NCBI GenBank assembly: GCA_905182995.1
Contig: CAJJDP010000052.1
Coordinates: forward strand, 405,665-469,664
Direction: 5' to 3'
DNA from: Paramecium octaurelia
Lineage: Eukaryota > Ciliophora > Oligohymenophorea > Peniculida > Parameciidae
DNA length: 64,000 bases
The notes under the pieces were generated by a model. It ran no database searches. It saw nothing but the letters and a program-made list of their open reading frames with translations, and had not been told where the DNA came from. How positions within the stretch are numbered: position 1 is the stretch's first letter; each line of letters starts with the position of its first letter. Positions 1-14,286 of the stretch are shown in pieces. Made by a program: the position numbers and the translations under genes.

Positions 1-1499
1 AGCAGACTTCAAAGATTATTTGATAGAATTGCACTTCTTTAATTGAGTTGGATTGACATTGGACTATCTGTCATTTGGTATTAACTTTTATTTCTTCTCA
101 ATTATCATATCACTTGAAGCTCTATTTTTGACATTTTATTATTTTGATTCTAACAAGAATTAATCCTAATACATGGGATTAATGTAATGGAAGAACTCGA
201 ACAAATCATCTTAAGGTTTCAAATCACCAGTTTCATTTTTTTAATTAAATTCAGCAACATCCACTTTTAAGAATTCTCCATGAATATGAGTTTCATAGAT
301 GTCAATTTCAATAGGCATTTCTAATTGTTTGTTTTTGATATTTTCCCAATTCACATCACTTAACCATTGATACTTTTTCAACACTTTGAAGTCTTTGATT
401 CGCTTATTGACATCCTTTTCCAATAGGTCTATCAATAATTCAGTAACTTCTTCTGTAAGGTCATCTGGCAACTCCAATTCCTCATTAATTATCTTCTAAA
501 AGATCTCTTCAGTGTTCTAAGAATAATGTGGTGGCAATCCTAATAACAACTCATGTAATAGACAACCCAAAGTGTAAAAGTCGGCTGGGTATGAATATCC
601 TTAACGACTACAATAGTCAATAGACTTACCTGACTATTTCTGGAGGCATATACTCAGGAGAACCACAAAAACTGTGTGTAACATCTTCATTCATCAAATC
701 CAACTTTGATAGACCGAAATCTGTCAATTAAATGTGTCCTCTAATATCAATTAAGATATTCTCTGGCTGTTATAATCAATTTTAATAGTACCTTTAAATC
801 TCGATAGAGGACTTTATGCTTATGTAACTCTTCCAATGTGCAAATCACTTCGCAAAAGTACTTCTTGGCTTCTTCCTCTGTAAATCTATAATTTTAGAGG
901 TGAAAGAACATCTCTCCTCCTGGACTGTATTCCATCAAGAAACATAAGTGTTCTCTAGTGGCAAATGTTGCATACAATGGCACAATGAATGGACTTTAAT
1001 TTAATACATTGGATAATATTTTCTTTTCTCTCAATACCTATTCCAAACGTCTGCAATCTGTAATGTAATGCTTTTTTATCATTTTGAGTGCATACAGTCT
1101 TGCATTTCCCTTATGTCTTATCAAATATACTTCGGAGGTACCTCCTTTGCCTATGCATTTTTCAAAAACAAAATCTTTCAAACTTAACTATCCTGTTTAT
1201 TACTTATAAATTCCTACCAACCACTCATTCTACTTCAATTTATTTAGTTGTAACAAACCTAATCATTATTATTTGATACTCCTATCTTCAGGTCTTGATA
1301 GAATATAATCTAAAGTCAAAGCTCCTGATACAGTTTTGAGTCCAATCAGTTAATTTGGATTGGGAGTCAGCGGATGCTCTTTGATCTATCTCCTAATTTG
1401 AATAATTACTCTTTTGTAAAGATCACTCAGAGTGGCTTCATTTGCCATTTCTATGAGAATTATCTTATCTTATAATTTTAGATTAATTGCCCTTGTCAT
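1..1499 (-). CDS. AGC-family Ser/Thr protein kinase (3' end beyond window)
   Basis: The spliced minus-strand reading gives a full kinase core: glycine loop GKGGTSEVY, a VAIK-type lysine in YALKMIKK, catalytic loop YRDLKPEN, DFGLSKL, a PPE-type APE motif after CGSPEYM, and the ADFYTLG segment. The C-terminal part (LLEKDVNKRI, then W..I/N) resembles the AGC subfamily, such as PKA or S6K. About 60 residues lie before the kinase core. At least three small introns are needed: near 1270-1290 (GTA...TAG), 780 (inside the RDLK-PEN loop) and 600-630. The frame runs off the left edge without a TGA, so the C-tail is incomplete. The first in-frame ATG is at 1499, and a second at 1448 is also plausible. 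The upstream gene ends only 29 bp away. Substrate and regulator cannot be told from sequence. Confidence 0.85.
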
Positions 1500-1528
1500 T
1501 TTTATCAATTTAATTTTAATATATTTAA

Positions 1529-2380
1529 TCAATTTGATAGCCATTTCCTATGTTGAGGAAAGTGATGCTACTTCCAAATTTGTTCTGTCTCTCTTACATG
1601 TTTCTCATTCAATCTTTCACTGAATCTGATTTCGGACAAATCCTTGTTCATAAAAATATCCTTAACATCATTCTCCATATCTTTATGCTCCATTATTTTC
1701 AAAGCTTCGATGTTCCTAACTTAGTTTTCTTTGAAATTGCAATAATTCAGTTTTACTTATTGTTTTATTTTCAAATCCTCCAATTATTACTTTTCGTATC
1801 TTCTCTTCAATTATAATAACTTACCTTCAGCATTCACTATCGACATCAACTTCATCCCCCTGTCGTTGTCCTCAATCACAGAACTAAATTAAGACTACTC
1901 CGTTTGGATGTGATGAACATGCCTCAATTTTGTTCTGGCTTCCAGCTTCTTCAACTCATTCAGTAACTGCCTCTTCCTTTTACTCATCAAATCTATTAAT
2001 ATTTCAATTCAAATACTCTTGTCATCAAGAATTCTATCAACCTATTTATCCAAACATAAATTCAAATAATCCTTCTGCTTCTTAATTTATAGATCATCTC
2101 TTAAGTGATTTTCTAAACTCTGTCTATTTTTTGGCCCAAACAAAGAAAGATTGGCCACCTTAGACAAATTTAGAAGTGCCTAATCAGAAAGACTTTTTTA
2201 ATAGAGCGGGTTCTAAGTTTTGTCGATCTCCGTAAGAAGAGCAGAACTACAAAAATTATTCTTAATTTCTGGAAACGAGGTTTTCAGTATGGTTCTGTTG
2301 GACTTAATTGTCTTAGTCAAATCTCTTTTCATTTCTGTTCTCATAGTGTCTCCTAATTCTGTAATCAATAGTCTATTCAT
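1529..2380 (-). CDS. Uncharacterised coiled-coil protein, tandem paralog A
   Basis: I do not recognise this protein. Translation starts MNRLLITELGD and continues through about 270 residues rich in Lys, Glu, Gln and Leu, with predicted helical or coiled character. One 24-nt GTA...TAG intron near 1985-2008 removes an in-frame TGA. It is a clear paralog of the next gene upstream (2407-3172): both begin MNR..ITE.GD, share the 'NAEG+L' stretch and have an intron at the same place. The stop is at 1529. The gaps to its neighbours are about 26 bp and 29 bp. No enzymatic motif or membrane segment is visible. Confidence 0.65.
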
Positions 2381-2406
2381 TATATATATATAATATATAT
2401 AATTAA

Positions 2407-3172
2407 TCAATTAGTATTTATTTCTTTGTTACAACAATTTTATTATACTCTTATTCTTACTCTAGAGCTATTTTTATTTATCAGCTCTTTTCTCTGTATC
2501 GTCAAAGCCGAGAAATTCATATTTACTCTACTCAAGCTTCTTTCCTGACTCTGTTCCAAACAACTAGCCAATCTTTGTCTCATTCTTAAGACAGATTGAT
2601 TTTGTATCTAAAATCTTCTCTACTATTATTCCAATCTTCCTTCAGCATTCATTATCGATCGCACTTGAAGGATCGTTTCCATTTTCTCATTATCTTTAAT
2701 CTACAAATTATAATTCGACTTACTCCTATCACTTTGTTTTATTTACATTAGTTATTTCAGCAACTAACTTCTTCTCTTTGTAAATTAATCTCAATCTTTT
2801 AGAATTATTATAAATACCTTGAGTAACAAAAATTTTATGTTCTAATTTGTCTAAATTCTTTTATAAGTAAGAACTCTTTTTTTATAGATTGAGATCCTAC
2901 TATTACCAATTCTTCAGCTATTCACTTTAACCTTGAAGGGACAGTTTCGCCATATTGTATAACTTCGTTTAATCTATGGAAACATTCTCTTATTGAAATG
3001 CCAATGGATTAATTCTACTTGGTCTTTTCAATTCAACTGCAGATTCACTTACATTGGATTTCAAGTGTAGATAACGTTTATTTGAGATGAAATTGTACTC
3101 GTTTCCATTGCACTCATCTTTGAGATCTTTGCGATGAGAATCTCCAACTTCTGTAATAATTCTTCGATTCAT
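2407..3172 (-). CDS. Uncharacterised coiled-coil protein, tandem paralog B
   Basis: This protein of about 245 residues starts MNRRIITEVGD and is unknown to me. It aligns with the downstream paralog at the N-terminus, in the central K/R/Q-rich helix and in the IMNAEGRL segment. To keep the conserved frame a 28-nt intron ending in GAG must be removed near 2805-2835, at the position homologous to the GTA...TAG intron of the paralog. Without it a TGA interrupts the frame. The last residues before the TGA (2407-2409) are unrelated to those of the paralog. The intron boundary is inferred from homology rather than from the usual TAG end, so the start and middle are firmer than the splice site. Confidence 0.6.
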
Positions 3173-3384
3173 TATTATTAAATAATTAAACAATTTGTTG
3201 GATTTCCTTATTTTGATTAAAAAAAGCTCTATTAATTTTAATATAAGTTGAATTTCTCTAGGTTAATTCAATAATTTCAAAGTAAACCTGAAGAAAAGCA
3301 ACCAAATGAGTAAGCATTTATAAAAATCTTTGAATTCACTTCCATTAATAATATTATGCATATATATATTATACTTATCATAAC

Positions 3385-5071
3385 TCAATGTCTACCTGGC
3401 ATTTACTCCTTCTTTGGTTCTAATTTAATCATATCATCTATTCTCAATATTGTAATAGCAGCCTCTGTTGCAAACCTATCAATATACCTTTGTATCATTA
3501 CTTCAATGATTTCACTTTGCTCACTGTTGGTTCAAGAACCCCGTGTCTTAGATTGTGTCTAACCTCTCCTTTAATGAGATCTAAACCACTGTACTTAAAT
3601 CCCTTCTCATCCACTTAGAGTTGTTAAGATTTGCTATGCAAAACTCTCAATTTGCTGATCAAATCTATTGAATCTTTGGCAGCATTAGTAGCCAATATCT
3701 TTGGAATAGCAGTCAAAGCCTCAGCGAATTCAGCAACAGCAATTTGTTCAGTTGTGTCAAGAGTCCTCGAATAATCATCTAAATAAATGCTTAAGGCCAT
3801 TTCAACAGCTCCACCTCCAGCTACGACTGATCCAGATTCCAAGGTTCTTTTAACAACACACAAGGAGTCATGCATAGATCTCTCTATTTCATCAGTCATC
3901 ATTTCATTTGCACCTCTAAGAATGATACTTGCTGATTATTCTCGTTTCATCCCCTTGAAAAAAATGTAATCATTGTCACCTATGGCTTCTTCGTAAACTT
4001 CCTATTATTATTATTCTATCATACTTCAGCCTCTCCTAAACTGGATGCATCAAAGGACTCTCCAGTTTCTTCATTAGCAAAGGTAGTAATAACCTTAGCA
4101 CCTGTTGCTTTAGCAATTCTCCTTAGATGTTCTTTAGGGACTCTTCTTAATCCAATAGCTCCAGCTTCTACGAGATATTTATTAGCTAAATCATCCATTC
4201 CTTTAGATGTTAAGATCACGTTGGCTCCAGCTGACAATAATAATTGTATTCTTTCTTTCAAAACATCCATTTCCTTCTTTCTAATCTTCTCAAGATTGTT
4301 AGGATCATCAACCAAGATTTAGACTCCCATCTACATTTTGAACTTGTTTAAATTGATATCTAAACAAGCCACTTTGGCATTCTTTACTTTGGTTACCATT
4401 TATTATGAAGCTCTTTGTAATTGAAGAACATATCCTTTGACCAATTCAGATTGATTGGAGGATTGTCCATGACTCTTAACAATATTTATAGATTGAATTG
4501 GGTATTTAGGTTTTCCTGAGATTGCACCTTAAGTTTTGATTAGTCTGACTGCATCGACTGCTAATTTAGCAAAGATGTGACTTTCTGGACCAATAACTTT
4601 GCTATTCATGGAGGTTTTGGCTGCATTGATCAATATCTCAGTGTCATCTTCAGTGATTTTGTGCACTAAATGAGATTGAATGTATTTGACAGCCTATCTG
4701 GCAGCTAATTTGTAACCTGATATAATGGTGGTGGGATGCACTTTAATTTTAATTAATTCATTAGCTCGCTTAAGCAACTCAGCAGCCAATACAACAACTG
4801 ATGTGGTACCATCACCGACTTCTTTGTCTTACAATTAACTCAACTCAACAATGACTTTGGCAGCAGGATGCTCTACTTCCAATTATTTAAGAATAGTTGC
4901 TCCATCATTTGTGATTACAACATCTCCAATTTCATCGACCAACATCTTATCCAATCCTTATGGTCCAAGACTAGTTTTGACTACATTAGCGATGGCCATG
5001 ACGGCAGTTACATTACTTGTACGAACATCTTATCCTTGATCTCTTTCACCACGAATACCCACAGCAGACAT
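3385..5071 (-). CDS. CCT1: T-complex protein 1 subunit alpha (CCT1), cytosolic group II chaperonin
   Basis: One subunit of the eight-member TRiC/CCT ring that folds actin, tubulin and other cytosolic proteins with ATP. The N-terminus [17 protein letters not shown] is diagnostic of the alpha subunit. ATPase motifs follow: [20 protein letters not shown] and GDGTTSVV, with the apical domain in the middle. The C-terminal [11 protein letters not shown], the EPTVSK..SLK segment and [17 protein letters not shown] complete the equatorial domain. About 545 residues is the family's normal length. Two introns are supported: 4002-4024 (23 nt) and 3476-3501 (26 nt); each removes an in-frame TGA and restores conserved sequence. 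The stop is at 3385. The start follows a short AT-rich leader. The lipin gene ends only 31 bp upstream. Confidence 0.95.
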
Positions 5072-5102
5072 TTTAATTAATTGTGTAATTATTTAAATAA
5101 AT

Positions 5103-6258
5103 TCAGAAAATTTAATCCATCTTTTAAATAATTTCTTTTATAGTGAATTTTTCTTCTTTCATTTCGTTATTCACTCTAACTATCTCCCCCTTCTTGTTTA
5201 TCAGTAATATCCTTTCATACTCAATGTTGGCCATCTTGTATGCTTGAATATCGTTCAATCTATCTCCCATTCCTCCTTAAATTGTCCCAGTTACTCCGAT
5301 GGTGAAGACCAAATCATTTAGCATTTGTGACTTAAGAATGTCAGTCTATTTCTTGATAACCTCAATAGTAAATGCCTCCAATAGTTCTTGGGGAGACAAA
5401 AACAATGGGCCTGGAGGCAATTAGATTCCCTGTTGTTGTTATCTAAGCAAATATTCCTTGGTACTCTCATATTACACCATCGATCGAGCTGACATGTATA
5501 AAATAAGATAATTCCGCTAAGCAAGCATATTGTAAAACTCACATATATGATCTTATGTGTAATCTCTTCCGAATGTAGATAGAATCATACCCTTTGTTGG
5601 AGATTTGGTAATGGTTCCATCAATGTCACTTATAAAAATCTTTTGGTTTTATTTTATCATAAACAATTGACATTCTATATGTTACAAACCCAACCTCTTG
5701 CACTCCACTTCATACAAAATTGCATTTAATCCATGCTTTAACTGTAAACTCTTAATGGTTTTGGAAGTTGGCACTCTGGACAAAACTAAGAATTTATTTT
5801 ATGGAATCAATTTAGACTCCTGTTATTGCTGTAGATTAACATTTTGTTTTGTCTGTTCCGAATATTTCTATCTAAGTTCCTCTATATCCTCCTTCTAATC
5901 ATATGCAAAATGGCCTATCTAATCGTCATCCAAGTAGAATTGGATGTCATCTCTTTTCTCCCCATTTATGTAAATCACTAATTTTATCAAACTCATCTAT
6001 TTGATGGTTGATTTTTCTCTTATATTCAAGGCTATGCAATCGTATTTATAATATACTCTCTATAACCAATTCCTACCCTGCATTTACAAACTTCAATTTA
6101 CCAAATTTCACATTGAAAGGAGTTGATGCATACTTCTCCTCCCCTTGATCAACAACTATTACATCTGTCACTCCTGAAAATACGGCCTAACACTCCAATC
6201 ATATTGATACTTTTGTTTTATATCTCATTTTGGCCAGACTGTTTAAAATGGATGACAT
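5103..6258 (-). CDS. Lipin-type Mg-dependent phosphatidate phosphatase, short form
   Basis: Lipins convert phosphatidate to diacylglycerol on membranes, feeding phospholipid and triacylglycerol synthesis. Seen here: an N-LIP domain at about residues 15-70 (FSGVTDVIVV, STPFNVKFGK) and a C-LIP/HAD domain in the last 190 residues, with the catalytic DIDGT (DxDxT) motif, MSAR..MVQYESTKEYL, LPPGPLFLSP and the GMGDRLNDIQAY metal loop. At about 360 residues it lacks most of the long low-complexity linker of animal and yeast lipins. Introns of 24 nt near the start (after residue 16) and about 6045-6075 are inferred; the second region is the least certain. The start ATG at 6256-6258 leaves a 42-bp gap to the gene upstream. 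Catalytic residues look intact. Confidence 0.88.
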
Positions 6259-6300
6259 TTATTTAGAGAAAACCAAAAATTTTTAATGACTTTATAATAA

Positions 6301-7565
6301 TCATTTGGTATATCTATTAAAACTTCCTTATTTCTCTATTAACTTGATGAAATCTAAATGCTGAGTGGGACTTAAGCTTTAAGTAAATTAATTTACTGTT
6401 TCTTCTACTTCTTGTTGGAGAGACCTCAAATTTCTGATGTCTTAATTGAATTTCAACAATAGCCTATGATTAAAACTGTTGAGTGTACTATTAGGACAAT
6501 TTTCGATGATTTAGCATCCTATCAACTGTAGGCAGTATCTTATACACTTGATTGTCGTCTTCCAACTTGGCCTCTTCCTTCACTATTTCTACATACTGAT
6601 TAAACTCTTGATCATCTACACATAAGTCAACAGTCTCTTACAATTATGCACTCGATTATTCCAACTCATTAGCAACAGACCATAGTTCCCCTTCAAAAAG
6701 TTTTTCTGTATATTTTTGACGGCATATTTGAAGTAATCCCTTCTCTTGATTCCGCATATGCCATATCTCATCTACATTTATTGGGATGCTTACAATATAG
6801 GAGTCGAGGATCAATTGGGCTTACTCCGGAGATGAGCATTCCATTACCTAATCAATTGCCGCCGAATTCCCGATTATCATACTATTTAGGATGGGATGCG
6901 ATTGTAAGATTTGAGTCAAATATTCGAAGGATTGTCGAGTTGTTTTCTTGTATTCCGATATCTGCTAATCTAGATCTGAAACCTTACTTAGATACATAAA
7001 TTACCTTTTTCTCCAAAAGTTTGAGATACACTTTTTTACGAAGTCTTGACATTTTGGCACTTTACCTTCCTTTTTGTTTCACTTGAGTTTAGTCATTGTT
7101 AGAGTTCAACAGTCCACTCAACTTATCCTACTTCTGGAGGTCGGAACAACTCTCAATTTCCAGATCCTCATGAAAGTCATCATCAAGCAACTTGTCACCT
7201 TTTACACTTAATAATGAAGTTATTTTCTTTATGTAAGCATTTTTGACATTTCCTTTAATTTCTAAGAGATGCTATGCATTTTCCTTTACATTTGTCGTAG
7301 AGGGAATCACTTAGATGCTTTTATTTGTTTTTTTTATCTTTTTACTTTCGTGGTTCACTTATGTTTGCACCATAGGATTGAGGAACATCAAACTTTAAAG
7401 ATTCAAAATCGATTGTTGTTCATGCAATTGCTGTATCAACCTTACGTTTTGGACCAGAAGTTGATCTTACGTGATGGCTTGCGAAAGAATATTTGGGATA
7501 GATTGTTGAGGTGCATAAGAATGAATAAATTAATCAATGTCTTCTAATGATTGATCATTATTCAT
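6301..7565 (-). CDS. Uncharacterised coiled-coil protein
   Basis: I do not recognise this protein of about 400 residues. It opens MNNDQSLEDIDQFIHSYA and is Gln/Glu/Lys-rich with heptad-like stretches, consistent with a coiled coil. It ends SPTQHLDFIKLIEKQGSF..YTK before the TGA at 6301. Two introns are needed: about 22 nt near 6985-7006 ending in AAG, and 25 nt near 6475-6500 (GTA...TAG). No catalytic motif, signal peptide or membrane span is seen. The upstream PPR gene ends 21 bp from this start codon, one of the tightest gaps in the window. Confidence 0.65.
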
Positions 7566-7586
7566 TTTATAATATTAATTAATTAA

Positions 7587-10532
7587 TCATCTTCTCTTTG
7601 CGTATTGTTTGTTTGGCATGAACTCATCCAAATCGTTCTTTGCATAATTATTATACTAACGCTTTGGATGATAGACGTTCTCTTTGTTTTCATTGTTGAA
7701 TGGTGATGATCGTTCTTAAACTTTACTCTTTTTATTATTGTTGTTACATTACAAAAAAACCTACCCAAATTATTCATTCAATGGCTCCTTAAGTCCATTC
7801 TTACTATTCTTCCTAACATACTCTCTGCATACATTCTAATCCTCCTTCACCAATTCAGGCAATATCTGCTATAACTTATCACATGGAAGTTGATTAGTAT
7901 TTTATAATAACGTGGTTAATTAAGAATTTTTACTAGATATTAGAGTCTCCAAATTAGATATGTTAAAATCCATTTTTAAGGCTATTATTACAATTTTAGT
8001 AACTATTGCATAAACTTATTCATCCAATTAGTATTGTAATAAGGAATTAATTGTCTATTCTAAAGATTAGTGCTAAATTCTATTTTCATCCATCAATTAG
8101 TATAAACGATTCAATAATGGCATTGTCTAGTCTAACTTTTTATCTAAACAATGCAATCTGATGATTGTCAATAACAATTGAGTGGACTAAGGAATCTAAT
8201 GACAAAACTGGTCAAATATCTGAACTCCTATATGATACTGCTACTGATTGAGACAGGCTTCCAATATCAATTGTAACAAGGACTCATCAGGACTGATTTG
8301 TAAACCAGCCATGATTTATACTGTCTCATTGAGTCTTTTCATATTGCCTTTTCTACAATGTCCTTTTAATAAGGTACTAAAAGTAATAAGATCAGGTTTG
8401 ATTTTAGATTCAACTAACTCTTAAAATAGTTTATCTGCTTAATTCAGTAGTCCATTCTTTACCATTCCATCCAGCAATGAATTATAAGTTATGAGATTGG
8501 GATAAGTTTTCGGTGACTATTTCATGAGTTCGAAATACTTGATTGCTTCTTCAGTTTGATTTAATTTACAAAATCCTTTGATTATTGTTGTGTATAGAAC
8601 TGTATTGATGGGAAGACTCTAGGATTTCATCTGATCAATGAACTATAATGCCTAGTCCAATCTATCGTTTCTCACACATGCATCAACCAAGCAACCATAA
8701 GTCACATCATTAATTGGAATCTTCTTTTACTTCATTTCCTCAAATATTCTAAATGCTCCATTCAAATCATTCAATTTTCCATATGCCTTAATTAAAATGC
8801 CATAAGTAACTGATGATGGATCTATTTATTTATTTTTCATTTCTCTAAATAATTCCATTCCTTTTTGGATCTCATTAAATTTAACACAAGCATCAATTAA
8901 TGAATTATACAGAATTTCATCGGGCTTGAATTACCCAGTCTCTTGAATCTATTCCAAGAGAGTTATAGCCCTCAACAGTTCATCCCTATTTGAGTGATTG
9001 GTTTTGATTCCATTAACTAAAATACTATAAGTAAAATTATCAGGGAAAATGCCATATTGCCTTCTCATTTCTTCGAAATATCTCCAAGCAATATTCATTT
9101 TATTACACTTAACACAAGAATCAAGTAATGAATTGAAACTGATTCTATTTGGTTTGATGCCTATTTATTTCATTTCTTCAAACAAATTTATAGCATCATT
9201 CAATCTCTTCTTTCTTCCACACCCTTTTATCAATGTATTATATGTAATTTCATCTAATTAAATGGTTTAAGATTATTTCATCTCATTTAACAATTAGAAG
9301 CCTCGATTCAAGTCTCCTGCATTAATACATGCATCGAGAAGACAATTATAAATGATTTGATCTGGCTGATTGTATTATTTGTATTCTTCAAATAATGAGA
9401 ATGCCAATTTCAAATCCATATTATCTGAATTTTTTAAGCCATTAATAAGAGTAGTGTATGTAAAATTATCTGGCTTTGTTTAAGTCAATTTAAGATTTTC
9501 AAAAGTCTTCCAAGCCTTCTCTTTCTGATTGTTCTTAAAGTATTGGTCGATCATTGTGTTTATAGTAACAATAGTGGGCTGAATTTTGGCTTCATCTCTC
9601 ATGAATACTAATAGATATTCTGCCATTTCAACTTGAGACTTTCTGAAAGCATAATCAATTAGTTTATTAAAGAATATATCAGATGGATGCAGATTGATGA
9701 CACCTTCATATAACACTTCGTTGAAAATTTGATACCATTAATTGTTTGAACTACTTAATTCTATTAATTATCTTAAAAGCATATCACAGATTTTCTAAGC
9801 TGTCTTTTCAAATTCATCCTTGACTGACTCATCTATTTATCTGGCCAATTTGAGTTTTAGTAATTCCCAACATTCTCCAGCCAACCCCCAATACAATAAT
9901 TGATGTGTATGACAATAAACAATAAGCGAGTAATATTGTTTCTAATTGTATTATTGAAGTTCTTCCTTGAAAATCATTGTCTCCATAAGGTGTTATATTT
10001 CATGTAAAGCATAGAAACCTTCTTGTGAACCAATCCTAGATGACACACTAAATATCATCTTGATGATTTATCTGTTGAGTAGATAATTTTTGCTTGTCAA
10101 TATTGCAGTTAATCCAACAATCCTCTATTTTAAATATTCTCTTTCTTGTTTTACAATCAATTCTATAATATGAGTAATATAATTTTATTTAACCCAATCA
10201 AGGTCTTCAAATTCATCTAAATATGATAGGATATCAGGAACATTATTTGAAGTCAAATATTGCTCTAATCTTGTTTGACATATCACAGCCTAATTGGTCG
10301 AAAGTGAGGATATTTTGGTTGGTCCTACTTGGAAACAAGAAATCTCAATATCATCATTGGTTGAATGACTTATTTCACCAGTACTAATCAAAATTTAAAG
10401 AGAATATTACTTTGCACTCCAAGGTGTTTTTTGACCTGAACTTCTTGTAATTTTTTTTTATTGAGAAACTGAATTTCTAACTATATTTGGATCAATGTTC
10501 TCTTAATTGTGAGTAGTATCAGACTTGTTCAT
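7587..10532 (-). CDS. Pentatricopeptide-repeat (PPR) protein
   Basis: A long array of 35-residue repeats fills the middle of this roughly 980-residue protein. Typical units read P+..TY..LI.G..K...++A..LFEEM (for example KPDNFTYTTLINGL, PDEILYNSLIDACVK and PSSVTYGILIKAYGK). At least ten units are clear between about 8300 and 9500. PPR proteins bind single-stranded RNA, nearly always in mitochondria, acting in RNA stability, processing or translation; mitochondrial location here is an inference. The first 270 residues are helical and non-repetitive. The C-terminus is Asn/Lys-rich and ends in KQYAKRR. No SMR or DYW domain is seen. The start ATG at 10532 follows AT-rich sequence; I found no intron that is required. 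Confidence 0.88.
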
Positions 10533-10615
10533 TTACTTAAAAAATATATTTAAATTAATTGAATTTAAATTCATTTAACTGTTAGTTTTAAATAATTTTA
10601 TGCTCATAAATTGTT

Positions 10616-12532
<1,917 letters not shown>

Positions 12533-12571
12533 AAATTAAAATAAAACTTATTCAAATTATTTTTTATATTT

Positions 12572-13680
12572 TCAAAGTAAATTCAACGATCTCATAAAGT
12601 TTAGCAATGGCAAAGTCAAGTCATTCTCAAATTAAAATCTAGTGTGTGTCATCTCAGGCGGTGTCCTCAATAAACAAGCACTTTTGCATAAATCTAAACA
12701 TTCTTAACTGATTAGATACCATACAGTTTCTTCCCCTATTCAACTGAAACTATGTTATCCTTTAGACCATGCAAAATAAAAACAGGACATTTTGCTAATT
12801 GAATTTTATCTTTATTAACGAATCTCTCCTTAACCATTTTCTTTACCAAAGGGTACTTCTCATTCACAATCTCTTACAACGACAAAAAAGGTGAGATCAA
12901 CACCAACAACCCAGGCTAAAATATTGATGCCAAATGACATGCTACTCCTGTTCCTATCGATCTGCCCATCACAATCACATTTTTCTCTTCAACTACAGAA
13001 TGAAATGCAACATATTTATAAATATATTCAGCATCTTTCAAAATATTTTCCTCATTTGTATATCCCTAATACAATCCATATCCTGGATATTCAACCGACA
13101 AAACATTCATTTTCATATTGTGCCTTATAAAATCCACCAAATTATAAGAAGACAATAAGTCCTCACAATTGGCATGAAAATATATTATAGTTTTTTTGGT
13201 AGGAATCAAGGCTTTTAAATACAAGCATGGAATTTATTTTGAACATCTATAATTCCTATTATTATTAAATTGGCTCAGAGTGTTTGAGCTACTACCCATA
13301 CGAGGTGTAATTGAGACCCTCAAATTGTTTCTATTTTCTTATACTGAGAACATATTTTGTTGTCTACTTACAGAAATTGTCTTATTCATACGAGGAATTC
13401 TTTAGCTAGGAAGCTCATCAACTTAATCATCATAGTTTGAAAGCTAACTAACATCCTAAATTCTTATTATTGCAATACATTTGGAACTTCCTCAGGGGGT
13501 TTAAAAGGATCAATTTTATGAAACTAAATTCGAGTTTTAGGTGATGTTTGCTAAAATTTAAATAAATCATCGTAATAAGGAATCTTGACAAGTTCCTAAA
13601 TTAACTATTATATAAACTCTCAAATGTTCTTCACGGTAGGAGTGTTTTGGAGCTGGGAATATCATAAAATTTAATTCCAT
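12572..13680 (-). CDS. ABHD17-like alpha/beta hydrolase (putative depalmitoylase)
   Basis: An alpha/beta hydrolase core is visible: IYFHANCED (oxyanion region), SVEYPGYGLY, nucleophile motif GRSIG, LISPFLS, acid LHGLKDNIV and a terminal PEMTH carrying the likely catalytic His. The order and the YPGYG box match the ABHD17/FAM108 group, whose members remove palmitate from membrane proteins. The first 100 residues are Ser/Arg/Asn-rich and probably disordered, with several possible phosphosites. Introns: about 13597-13618, 13468-13490 (23 nt, GTA...TAG) and 12695-12720 (26 nt). The last one replaces an early TGA and restores the His-containing end. Activity is inferred from family membership. Confidence 0.82.
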
Positions 13681-14286
13681 TATTTTATAATTTATATAAT
13701 AGACTTATAACTTCCTTCTTTTCACACATTTGAAAATTTGTGAATTTGATTAGAGAATTTCAGCTTCTGAATTGATTAAATAACATAATAGGATGCAATA
13801 TTTTAAGTAGGTTTAATAAAGATTCTTAATAGTTGTTTCACAGTTTTGTGATTTAATTTTCAAAATATATATTTAGTTTGAGATTGCACATATTTGCTAA
13901 ATTATAAATTTTAGGTATTCAAAAATATGAATCTAAAAATTATGAAAATGAAAGTAGAAGATTATCAGGAAATAAATGAAATATTTATTGAAAAGAAACC
14001 AAATTAATGATTCAATAATTTGATATATCAATATAGAGTGAAAAGAAAAATGATTGAAAATTATTTGGAGTTATAAATTTCATAAAGCAAAATTTTACAT
14101 TACTATTAGCTTAAATAAAATTATAATCTCTTTATCAGATGTTCTCTTAACAATAAGAATTTAAAATAATCAAACCTTTAGTAAGATGTTAATTAATTTT
14201 TTGATTATAACTTAATTTGAAAGACCGAGGAATAAATATCAATATTTTAGATATTTATCAAAAACAAAATTTAGTTAATTATAGTT
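13681..14286. other. AT-rich spacer, no gene recognised
   Basis: About 600 bp lie between the ABHD-like start and the end of the next minus-strand gene. It is very AT-rich with many TGA codons in all frames. The longest plus-strand reading begins at about 13927 and is under 30 codons. It must hold the promoter of the ABHD-like gene; no specific motif stands out. Confidence 0.5.

Noticed and set aside
1432..1816. Overlapping plus-strand hydrophobic frames
   Set aside because: Antisense of Lys/Gln/Glu-rich coding sequence on the minus strand.
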